8,744 nt of DNA, from NCBI GenBank assembly GCA_030616435.1, contig JAUWXI010000015.1:1-8744 (forward strand), in the 5' to 3' direction. Made by a program: the position numbers and the translations under genes. This DNA is from Candidatus Parcubacteria bacterium. Its GTDB lineage: Bacteria; Patescibacteriota; Minisyncoccia; Minisyncoccales; JAUWXI01. The notes beneath the pieces are model-generated. The model saw only the letters and a program-made list of their open reading frames with translations, ran no database searches and was not told the origin of the DNA. Within the stretch, counting starts at the first letter, position 1; each line of letters begins with the position of its first letter. Of this stretch, positions 1 through 5,449 are shown piece by piece.

Positions 1-112
1 CCTTTTCTTTTTCCCTTAATTTTTGAGTCTCTTTCTTAAAAAAGAAAATGCTAATACCAGCCCCTACTATCACAACCAAAAGGATTATCAAAATTAAAAG
101 AATATCAGCCAT
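1..112 (-). CDS. Membrane-anchored protein, N-terminal fragment
   Basis: This open frame begins at ATG (112-110) and runs off the left edge after 37 codons. The visible residues are one strongly hydrophobic segment (about residues 4-26, rich in Ile/Leu/Val), then FFFKKE and a Lys/Glu/Gln-rich stretch typical of the start of a coiled coil. The layout of a single N-terminal anchor followed by a charged helix is found in RmuC-type proteins and many other anchored coiled-coil proteins; too little is visible to choose. The start lies 33 bases after the exchanger's stop codon, so it may be the next gene of the same transcript. I see no convincing Shine-Dalgarno sequence before the ATG. That it is coding is likely; its function is unknown. 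Confidence 0.5.
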   Translation of the reverse strand, partial: MADILLILIILLVVIVGAGISIFFFKKETQKLREKEK

Positions 113-145
113 ATTAATTCAGTTTATCAGCATTTGGGCGAAAAT

Positions 146-1111
146 TCAACTTCTAAGTGAATTAATTACCTCACAAATAACAAAAGCAATATAAACGAGG
201 AGTAAAAATATGGCTTCTTTTGTACTGATTTCTCGATCAGTCCTGGCAAAAATAGCGAAAAACAAACAGGTAATGCCAGTGAAAATAATTCCAACAAGAT
301 AGAGTGGAAGATTGGGAATCTCAAAGGGACAAATTAAAGCTACCACTCCCAAAATCAAAGTTGAATTAATTACTACAGAACCCATCGCATCTCCAAGAAT
401 CATTTCTTTACGACCCATAGTAATTGATTTTATTCCAAAACTTATTTCAGGGATGGAAGTTCCTAAGGCTACCAAAAATAGACCCATAACTACAGGGGGT
501 AGTTTAAATTCTCTTGCTAAATTTAAGGCAGAAAAAACAACTCCCTCAGCAGAGAATAAAAGCAGAAAGACTCCTCCAAAAAACATTGCCAAATCCTTTA
601 AAAATAATTTGAAGTGAGTTTTCTTATTTTTAAGCTTTTGAAGAAGAATCTTGGTAAATCTTTCTTTTTGATATAAGAGCCAACGAAAATAAAGAGCTGA
701 AGTCAAAAGTAAAATCACTCCATCTATTCTCGAAAGCTTGCCATCTAATATTAGAAGAAGAGGTAAAGGAGCAATGAGGCAGGCATAAAGGGAAGATTTT
801 TGCAAAATCTTTCCCTTAAATTTCAATCTTTTTGCTAGAAGTGTCCCAATCCCCATCACTAAGGTAAGGACGATTATATTGGATCCCATAATATCTCCAA
901 AAGAGAGATGAGGTTTTTTATGGAAAGCTGAAAAAATTCCAACAAAAAATTCGGGCAATGAGGTCGCAAATGCCATCAAAAGCGAGGCTACTATGAACTC
1001 TCTCCATTCTAAAAACCGGGCCATCCTGACCAGAGCTCGAACTATCCAGGTGCTAGAGTAAGCTAAAATCAAACAAGAAATTATAAAAATTAAAATATAG
1101 AGCCAGATCAT
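146..1111 (-). CDS. Na+/Ca2+ exchanger family (CaCA) antiporter
   Basis: A 321-residue integral membrane protein with the internal duplication of the cation/Ca2+ antiporter family. The first alpha repeat carries ATSLPE (49-54) and GDIMGSN (72-78); the second carries GTSIPE (217-222) and GDAMGS (240-245). Glu54 and Glu222 are the expected paired cation-binding acids. The halves are joined by a basic cytoplasmic linker (about 148-172), and total length is normal for prokaryotic YrbG/NCX-type exchangers. Family members use a Na+ or H+ gradient to export Ca2+ across the cytoplasmic membrane. The start codon overlaps the ATPase stop codon as ATGA, with AGAGGT directly before it, so translation is probably coupled. 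Oddity: the residue four after the GSN serine is Val81 in repeat 1, and repeat 2 has GSV instead of GSN with Asn249 at the matching site, so ion selectivity is uncertain. Confidence 0.9.
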   Translation of the reverse strand: MIWLYILIFIISCLILAYSSTWIVRALVRMARFLEWREFIVASLLMAFATSLPEFFVGIFSAFHKKPHLSFGDIMGSNIIVLTLVMGIGTLLAKRLKFKGKILQKSSLYACLIAPLPLLLILDGKLSRIDGVILLLTSALYFRWLLYQKERFTKILLQKLKNKKTHFKLFLKDLAMFFGGVFLLLFSAEGVVFSALNLAREFKLPPVVMGLFLVALGTSIPEISFGIKSITMGRKEMILGDAMGSVVINSTLILGVVALICPFEIPNLPLYLVGIIFTGITCLFFAIFARTDREISTKEAIFLLLVYIAFVICEVINSLRS

Positions 1112-3777
1112 ACCTCTTTTTTAACAATAAAATACCATTTAGTAACTTCAATCAAACCCAAATCAATTAATCCTAAGAGAAGGACAATTGACCAGTCATA
1201 AGTTCCCAAAGGTACAGTTTCCAAAAGGACCTGTAAGGGAGGAAAATAAATTGCTGAAATTAACATCAGAATTCCCAAAAGCGTAGCTATAACCAAAAAT
1301 TTATTGGAAAACAGATTTATCTCCCATATATTTTTTCTTAGACTCTTACAAGAAAAAGCAACATAAAAGGTATCAATGGAAAGGTTGGCAAATATCATTG
1401 TCCTGATAAAAGATATATCATGTCCTGCTCTTAAAAGCCAAAAGAAAAGTGCTAATAATATTAAATCATCAAAGAAACCAACAATCAGAATAAGAGCCTT
1501 CATTTCCCGAGTCAATAATGGGACATCATGAGGCTCGGGCTTTCTTTTCATTATCCCTTTTTCTTCTGGCTCAAAAGATAAAGCAATATCAGGTAAACCA
1601 TCTTCAATTAAATTCACCCAGAGGATTTGGAGGGCAGTGACCGGTAGGGGAACTCCAGCTATTATGCTTACTCCCACCAAAATCACTTCAGTAAAAGAAT
1701 CTGAGATTAAATAGGTAATTACTTTTCTAATGTTATCTAAAATTACTCGACCTTCTCTAACTGCTTTTACAATTGTAGAGAAATTATCGGTCAATAGAAT
1801 GAGATCAGAAGCCTCTTTGGCAACCTCTGTCCCAGACCCCAGAGCTACCCCCACATCTGCCCTTTTTAAAGCCGGTGCATCGTTGATACCATCACCGGTC
1901 ATAGCTACAACCTCTCCCCTCTTTTGCCAGGCCTTAATAATTCTCAATTTATGTTTGGGTTCAACCCGAGCATAAACGGTGAGGTTTTCTAATCTCTTTT
2001 CAAATTCTTTGTCAGAAAGCTCATCCAAATCCTGGCCTAAAATGATATTCTCATTTTCAACCTTAAAACCCAATTCTCTTGCTACAGCTTTTGCTGTCAA
2101 AAGATGATCACCAGTAACAATGATTGGTTTCATTCCAGCTTTTTTACAAAGAGAAATAGCTTCTTTTGCCTCTTTTCTCAAAGGATCTTTTAAACCAATA
2201 AAACCTACAAAAGTTAAATCACGAACCATTTGTGAATTTAATTTGAACTTTCCTGGATTTCTAATCTTTTTGTAAGCAGTAGCTATAACCCTTAATCCTT
2301 TTTTAGTCAGGTCTTCCAATTTTTCAGAGAATTGTTCTCTGATTTTTTCATCTAAAATTTTTCCTTCTCCTTTTATTTGAACCTGAGAAGAAAGAGCTAA
2401 AATCTTTTCTGGAGCCCCACTTACATACAAGATTTTCTCTTGATTAATCTCCCATAAAGTAGCAATGAATTTATTTATTGGGTTAAAGGGGATTTCAGCT
2501 AATTTTTTGTATTTTTCTTCCAATTTTGGCTTTTCCAACCCTATTTTTGCCCCTTCCTTAACTAAAGCTGTATCTGTCGCTCTTCCTTGAATTTTCCAGA
2601 GGGACCAAATTCTTCTGGGATTTTCAATAAATGCCTCGTTTGCCAAAACAGCTATTTCCATTGCCAAGATTTGGTCTTTATCTCCTTTTTCTCTAAAAAC
2701 TTCTGACCATTGCTTTTTGTTTTCTGCTTCAATTCCCTTGCTAAAAGTGACAGTTTTTGAGATTTCCATTTTTCCTTCAGTTAAGGTCAGGGTTTTATCG
2801 GTAGCAATTATTGAAGTACTTCCCAAGGTTTCAACTGAAGCTAATCTTCTGACCAACCCTTTTTTTCTTAAAATCCTTTGCATTCCTAGGGCTAAAATTA
2901 CTGTCATGGCCACTGGTAATCCTTCAGGAATGGCAGCTACTGCTACAGCTATAGCTACTATAAACATTTCCTGAAATTCCCTGCCAACTATCATTCCTTC
3001 AATAAAAATTCCAAGACAGATAAAAACTAAGATTATTCCAACAATTTTTGAAAAATTAGCTAATTTTTTCTGATAGGGTGTTTTTTCTTCTTTTAATTCT
3101 CTTACTATTTTTGCTACCTTTCCTATTTCAGTTTTAAGAGCTGTCTCGGTCGCTATTGCCTTTCCTGAACCTGCTTCAACAACTGTTCCCATATAAACCA
3201 TATTATCTCTATCAGCTAAGGAAGTTTTCTTTGGTAAAATATCAGAGGTCTTAGCAGCTGCTATCCATTCGCCTGTCAAAGGAGCTTCATTTATTTCCAA
3301 ACTAAAAGATTCGATTAATCTGCCATCTGTAGGAACCTTGTCTCCTGGTTTTAAAATAAAAATATCTCCTGGAACGAGATCTTCTTGGAAAATTTTTCTC
3401 TCTCTTCCTTCCCGAACAACAATAGCTTGTGTCTTTAAGACTTTTTTTAATTCGCGTAAGATATTGGAGGCCTTGTTTTCTTGCAAAAATCCAACAATGA
3501 CATTTAAAAAAACAACTCCAAGAATAACAATGGCATCAGTAAATTCTTTAAAAAACAAACAAATAATACTTGCTATAATTAAGATATAAATCAGAGGGCT
3601 TTTAAATTGCTCCAAAAATACTCTCAATTTTGACAAGGGTTTTTCTTCTGGTAATTTGTTTTTACCAAATTTTTCCTGACGCATCCTCGCCTCTTTCTCA
3701 GAAAGCCCTTTTTTGGAATCTGTCTTTAAAATTTTGACAACTTTTTCCCAAGAAAGATTATACCAATTCTTTCCCAT
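1108..3777 (-). CDS. P-type (P2, Ca2+-transporting-like) ATPase
   Basis: An 889-residue cation pump, full length for the P2 family. In order: an N-terminal cation-ATPase domain (about 4-45), M1-M2 (about 57-98), an actuator domain with LTGE (167-170), M4 with PEGLP (284-288), the phosphorylation site beginning at Asp327, a nucleotide-binding domain with SGAPE (453-457), TGD (555-557), the hinge TGDGINDAPAL (627-637), and M5-M10. M6 reads WVNLIEDGLP (720-729); Asn722 and Asp726 match the SERCA site II ligands, and Glu285 in M4 matches the third. This supports ATP-driven Ca2+ export, perhaps of one ion per cycle. Oddities: DKTGTLT is DKTLTLT (Leu330), TGES is TGEW, KGAPE is SGAPE and DPPR is DPLR. 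The gene starts 14 bases after the tRNA terminator hairpin region with no Shine-Dalgarno sequence; TAAAAT lies six bases before the ATG, suggesting a leaderless message. It ends in an ATGA overlap with the exchanger. Family certain; ion inferred. Confidence 0.93.
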   Translation of the reverse strand: MGKNWYNLSWEKVVKILKTDSKKGLSEKEARMRQEKFGKNKLPEEKPLSKLRVFLEQFKSPLIYILIIASIICLFFKEFTDAIVILGVVFLNVIVGFLQENKASNILRELKKVLKTQAIVVREGRERKIFQEDLVPGDIFILKPGDKVPTDGRLIESFSLEINEAPLTGEWIAAAKTSDILPKKTSLADRDNMVYMGTVVEAGSGKAIATETALKTEIGKVAKIVRELKEEKTPYQKKLANFSKIVGIILVFICLGIFIEGMIVGREFQEMFIVAIAVAVAAIPEGLPVAMTVILALGMQRILRKKGLVRRLASVETLGSTSIIATDKTLTLTEGKMEISKTVTFSKGIEAENKKQWSEVFREKGDKDQILAMEIAVLANEAFIENPRRIWSLWKIQGRATDTALVKEGAKIGLEKPKLEEKYKKLAEIPFNPINKFIATLWEINQEKILYVSGAPEKILALSSQVQIKGEGKILDEKIREQFSEKLEDLTKKGLRVIATAYKKIRNPGKFKLNSQMVRDLTFVGFIGLKDPLRKEAKEAISLCKKAGMKPIIVTGDHLLTAKAVARELGFKVENENIILGQDLDELSDKEFEKRLENLTVYARVEPKHKLRIIKAWQKRGEVVAMTGDGINDAPALKRADVGVALGSGTEVAKEASDLILLTDNFSTIVKAVREGRVILDNIRKVITYLISDSFTEVILVGVSIIAGVPLPVTALQILWVNLIEDGLPDIALSFEPEEKGIMKRKPEPHDVPLLTREMKALILIVGFFDDLILLALFFWLLRAGHDISFIRTMIFANLSIDTFYVAFSCKSLRKNIWEINLFSNKFLVIATLLGILMLISAIYFPPLQVLLETVPLGTYDWSIVLLLGLIDLGLIEVTKWYFIVKKEV

Positions 3778-3783
3778 TAGATT

Positions 3784-3789
3784 ATTTTA
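3784..3789 (-). promoter_or_regulatory. Possible -10 box (TAAAAT) for the ATPase operon
   Basis: TAAAAT matches the TATAAT consensus at five of six positions and ends six bases before the ATPase ATG. Initiation at the usual distance would fall on or next to the start codon, giving a leaderless transcript, which agrees with the missing Shine-Dalgarno sequence. No good -35 box is visible at 17 bases; that space is taken by the terminator hairpin and its U-tract. Read-through from the tRNA transcript is the alternative. Confidence 0.35.
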
Positions 3790-3792
3790 AAC

Positions 3793-3816
3793 AAAAAAGA
3801 GCTTTTTTAAAAGCCC
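3793..3816 (-). terminator. Intrinsic terminator after tRNA-Glu
   Basis: Read on the minus strand, GGGCTTT pairs with AAAGCTC (one G-T pair) around the loop TAAA. The stem is followed at once by six T residues, then GTTT. A GC-containing stem with a T-run is the form of a rho-independent terminator. It would end the transcript of the tRNA and the upstream endonuclease-like gene, and it sits just before the ATPase start. Confidence 0.7.
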
Positions 3817-3834
3817 TTCCTTATCTCCCAATTT

Positions 3835-3851
3835 CGGAAGTCGCACTTCCG
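3835..3851 (-). repeat. Hairpin in the tRNA 3' trailer (CGGAAGT/ACTTCCG)
   Basis: A perfect 7-bp inverted repeat, CGGAAGT and ACTTCCG, with a three-base loop. It lies ten bases beyond the tRNA 3' end and about 20 before the terminator stem. No T-run follows, so it is not itself a terminator. The neighbouring CCGTACGG (3849-3856 region) is also self-complementary. It could be a processing or stability hairpin in the precursor tRNA, or a small repeat; the sequence alone does not decide. Confidence 0.5.
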
Positions 3852-3861
3852 TACGGTTTTG

Positions 3862-3934
3862 TGGCCCCAACCGGATTTGAACCGGTGTTCCCAGCTTGAG
3901 AAACTGGTGTCCTAAACCCCTAGACGATGGGGCC
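3862..3934 (-). tRNA. tRNA-Glu (anticodon CTC)
   Basis: The 73 bases fold as a complete cloverleaf. The acceptor stem GGCCCCA/TGGGGCC has seven pairs. The D stem is GTCT/GGAC around a loop containing GGGG. The anticodon stem CCAGT/GCTGG closes the loop TTCTCAA, placing CTC at positions 34-36 and decoding GAG (glutamate). The variable region is four bases (GAAC). The T stem ACCGG/CCGGT closes TTCAAAT. The discriminator is A and the next bases are CAA, so CCA is not encoded and must be added by the CCA-adding enzyme. The 5' end directly follows the TAG stop codon of the upstream protein gene with no spacer. The tRNA may be cut from that transcript or use an internal promoter; TATAAA at 3977-3972 inside the gene is a candidate -10. 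A trailer hairpin and an intrinsic terminator follow. Confidence 0.95.
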
Positions 3935-4621
3935 CTAAAGCTCTTTGTTTTCCCCTTTTTCACCCAATGCTTTTATAAAACCTTGAATTTTGTGGAAAAC
4001 TTGTATATCTCCAAAGCGAATTTGACATGTACCATGATAAAGAATATTATGCATTTTCCCCATACTACTTTTAGGCGGTTTAGTATAAGGTTTAGTAAAT
4101 TGCGTAAAGGAAAGATTTGTTACCTTAGACCAGAATTTTTTCGCTTCTCTCTTACTTATCCCGGGGTGTAAAGTTAATCTACATTTAAGCTTGTTTTCTG
4201 GAACCCTACAGATTTCTCGGAAAAATCGCATCATTAAAGCTATCACCTTGGGATTTGAGTTAGCGAAATCTATTGCGCCTTTTTGCCTCTTACTGCCCTC
4301 AGCCCAATACAAGGCGGTTCCAGCGATCAGTAAATCTCTTTTAGTCAATTTGCCAATTTCTCTTTTTGCTTCGGAAATGACTCTCTGAGCTCTCTTAGTA
4401 GCTTCTTGGTGCTTCTGTTTGTTATAGTTCATTAATCCCACTCGTCCTTTTAGTTGGTTTTCTAAAATTCGTTTTTTTTGAGCAGAGGTAAGCTTAATAT
4501 CTTTTACCCAGTTACTTACTGTGCTTTTACTTAAAAATGGTAAACTTTCTAAAATTTCTCTGAATGTATGGCCTTTTCTTCTAAGTTTTCTTACCTCTGA
4601 TTTAATCGCTTGAAGATACAT
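3935..4621 (-). CDS. Helix-turn-helix protein with LAGLIDADG-like endonuclease domain
   Basis: A 228-residue basic protein. Residues about 3-42 form a helix-turn-helix of resolvase/transposase type (KGHTFREILESLP, then SKSTVSNWVKD). After a charged helical linker (about 45-95) comes LLIAGTALYWAEGSK (97-111), resembling the LAGLIDADG helix with Glu108 in the acidic catalytic place. It is followed by the FANSNPKVIALMMRFFRE pattern (119-136), KFWSKVT (162-168) and a closing LYHGTCQIRF block (194-203), the order seen in compact one-motif LAGLIDADG-type proteins. Such enzymes would act as dimers, either cutting DNA or, if domesticated, regulating transcription. The assignment rests on motif pattern, not on a search. 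The stop codon (3937-3935) directly precedes the tRNA-Glu. There is no Shine-Dalgarno sequence; a TTGGCT/TAAAAT promoter lies just before the ATG, suggesting a leaderless or near-leaderless message. Coding is sure; the endonuclease label is moderate. Confidence 0.72.
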   Translation of the reverse strand: MYLQAIKSEVRKLRRKGHTFREILESLPFLSKSTVSNWVKDIKLTSAQKKRILENQLKGRVGLMNYNKQKHQEATKRAQRVISEAKREIGKLTKRDLLIAGTALYWAEGSKRQKGAIDFANSNPKVIALMMRFFREICRVPENKLKCRLTLHPGISKREAKKFWSKVTNLSFTQFTKPYTKPPKSSMGKMHNILYHGTCQIRFGDIQVFHKIQGFIKALGEKGENKEL

Positions 4622-4629
4622 GTTCTACT

Positions 4630-4658
4630 ATTTTAACTCAAAAATGAAAAATAGCCAA
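4630..4658 (-). promoter_or_regulatory. Promoter for the HTH/LAGLIDADG-like gene
   Basis: On the minus strand a -35 box TTGGCT (4658-4653, four of six consensus bases) is separated by exactly 17 bases from a -10 box TAAAAT (4635-4630, five of six). Expected initiation is near 4623, within two or three bases of the ATG at 4621. The -35 box lies inside the 3' arm of the preceding terminator hairpin, so the same bases would serve both functions. Confidence 0.5.
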
Positions 4659-4681
4659 GGGTAAAAATAACCCTTGGCTAT
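4641..4681 (-). terminator. Intrinsic terminator of the zinc-ribbon gene
   Basis: A perfect 12-bp inverted repeat (ATAGCCAAGGGT at 4651-4662 with ACCCTTGGCTAT at 4670-4681) encloses a seven-base loop. On the minus strand the stem is followed by TTTTCATTTTT. This is the strongest terminator in the window, ten bases after the stop codon of the 59-aa gene. On the plus strand the hairpin is followed by GATATG rather than a T-run, so it acts in the minus direction. Confidence 0.88.
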
Positions 4682-4691
4682 GATATGAAAA

Positions 4692-4871
4692 TTACCTCCT
4701 TTCTTTTGGTTTAGGTCTCTGAACAATTGTTATACTTTTACATCTCCCCCTCTTGTCTCTCTTAAAATGGAGTTCCTTCCCGCATGAGGGGCATTTCATG
4801 AACTTTTTCATTGGGTTAAATTCCTTCAATCCTTTCCCACAACTGGGGCAGGAACACTTACTCAACACCAT
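4692..4871 (-). CDS. Small zinc-ribbon protein, 59 aa
   Basis: ATG (4871-4869) to TAA (4694-4692) encodes 59 residues. Cysteines occur as CSCPSCG (6-12) and CPSCG (27-31): two CxxC knuckles 15 residues apart, each followed by Gly-Lys, which is the zinc-ribbon arrangement. A fifth and sixth cysteine are at positions 6 and 44. The remaining C-terminal half is strongly basic (KRDKRGRCK, then RPKPKERR), which suits nucleic-acid or ribosome binding. A Shine-Dalgarno-like AAAGGGGA (4884-4877) lies five bases before the ATG, and a 12-bp terminator follows the stop, so this is a self-contained unit despite its size. I do not recognise a specific family beyond the zinc ribbon. It could be a small regulator or an RNA-associated protein; function unknown. 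Confidence 0.8.
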   Translation of the reverse strand: MVLSKCSCPSCGKGLKEFNPMKKFMKCPSCGKELHFKRDKRGRCKSITIVQRPKPKERR

Positions 4872-4924
4872 GTAAATCCCCTTTCTTTTTTAAGGCATAA
4901 TAAAAAACTAATTGTTAAGCTAGG

Positions 4925-4943
4925 CTACATCCTCCCTCCTTTC
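4925..4943 (-). other. Shine-Dalgarno followed by a start-stop pair (ATG TAG)
   Basis: On the minus strand AAAGGAGGGAGG is followed directly by ATG and then TAG, so the strongest ribosome-binding sequence in this spacer leads only to a start codon and an immediate stop. It lies about 55 bases upstream of the zinc-ribbon ATG. It could be a start-stop regulatory element that holds ribosomes in the leader, the remnant of a lost gene, or chance purine richness. Confidence 0.3.
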
Positions 4944-4953
4944 AAAAAATACC

Positions 4954-4985
4954 AAAAAAAGAGAAAAACAATTCTTTTGGAATTG
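4954..4985 (-). terminator. Probable intrinsic terminator of the 127-aa gene
   Basis: CAATTC (4969-4974) and GAATTG (4980-4985) form a 6-bp stem around a five-base loop. Read on the minus strand the stem is followed by TTTTTCTCTTTTTTT. The stem is AT-rich and weak but the T-tract is long. It lies about 50 bases after the stop codon of the IR-bracketed gene. Confidence 0.55.
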
Positions 4986-5006
4986 AATTGATTAATTAAA
5001 ATCTAG

Positions 5007-5022
5007 AAGAGGTTGATGATCT
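5007..5022. repeat. Inverted repeat, copy downstream of the 127-aa gene
   Basis: The plus strand reads AAGAGGTTGATGATCT, the exact reverse complement of 5450-5465. It lies 15 bases beyond the stop codon of the enclosed gene. The match is 16 of 16 and stops on both sides. I found no third copy in the window. Confidence 0.85.
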
Positions 5023-5037
5023 TCAATTTATTAGTTT

Positions 5038-5421
5038 TTATTTCTTTAAATTTAAAGCTAGCTTTTTCTTCCATTTTTCAACCCCTCTTAGATCCTTTGT
5101 TCCTTCTGTAATAATCCTGGCGAAATCCACCAGGTCTTCTCTTGAAAATCCTAGTATTTCTACTCCTACCTTCACGTCATCATTAAGTGTCTCCCGGATG
5201 GCGCCTTTTAACCTCTCTTCATCTTCCTCCCTAATTTGTGGAGAAAGATAAATTCTCCTGAGCTCTAAAACATTTCTTAGATGTCTCAGAAGGAAATTTA
5301 CATCTGGGACCAACCTGAGAACGTCCTTATCTTCCTGAGGAGAATCACGAGAACAAGAAAGAATTTTCTCAAGCACTTCTCTGATAAGAGGGTTGAGGCG
5401 AACTCTATATTTAGTCTTCAT
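5038..5421 (-). CDS. Hypothetical helical protein, 127 aa
   Basis: I do not recognise this protein. It is 127 residues, soluble, rich in Arg, Lys, Glu and Leu, with no signal peptide or membrane segment, and looks all-helical (for instance the Leu/Arg-rich stretch about residues 40-60, and EEDEERLKGAIRETL near 65-79). The C-terminus is basic (EKWKKKLALNLKK). I chose ATG at 5421 because AAGGAGGT (5436-5429) ends seven bases before it; an in-frame GTG at 5430 would add three residues but overlaps that ribosome-binding site. A promoter with consensus TTGACA lies upstream, and a perfect 16-bp inverted repeat brackets the gene, with one copy in its 5' leader and one past its stop. It stands alone between the dcw cluster and the zinc-ribbon gene. 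It may be a cargo gene of a small element or a self-regulated protein; function unknown. Confidence 0.75.
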   Translation of the reverse strand: MKTKYRVRLNPLIREVLEKILSCSRDSPQEDKDVLRLVPDVNFLLRHLRNVLELRRIYLSPQIREEDEERLKGAIRETLNDDVKVGVEILGFSREDLVDFARIITEGTKDLRGVEKWKKKLALNLKK

Positions 5422-5428
5422 CCACCTC

Positions 5429-5436
5429 ACCTCCTT
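5429..5436 (-). promoter_or_regulatory. Ribosome-binding site AAGGAGGT deciding the 5421 start
   Basis: AAGGAGGT is a full-length match to the anti-Shine-Dalgarno sequence and is the best one in the window. Its seven-base distance to ATG 5421 selects that codon over GTG 5430, which lies within the site. It contrasts with several neighbours that have no such sequence. Confidence 0.8.
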
Positions 5437-5449
5437 AAAATCAAAAACG

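Noticed and set aside
1..112. Naming the left-edge fragment rmuC
   Set aside because: A membrane anchor and charged helix fit many families; 37 residues cannot decide.
3896..4171. A plus-strand open frame of 91 codons running across the tRNA and the 3' end of the HTH/LAGLIDADG-like gene
   Set aside because: It overlaps a firm tRNA and a better-supported minus-strand gene, and its product shows no recognisable motif.
5422..5430. GTG at 5430 as the start of the hypothetical gene (130 aa)
   Set aside because: The GTG overlaps the Shine-Dalgarno sequence; ATG 5421 is at the proper seven-base distance.
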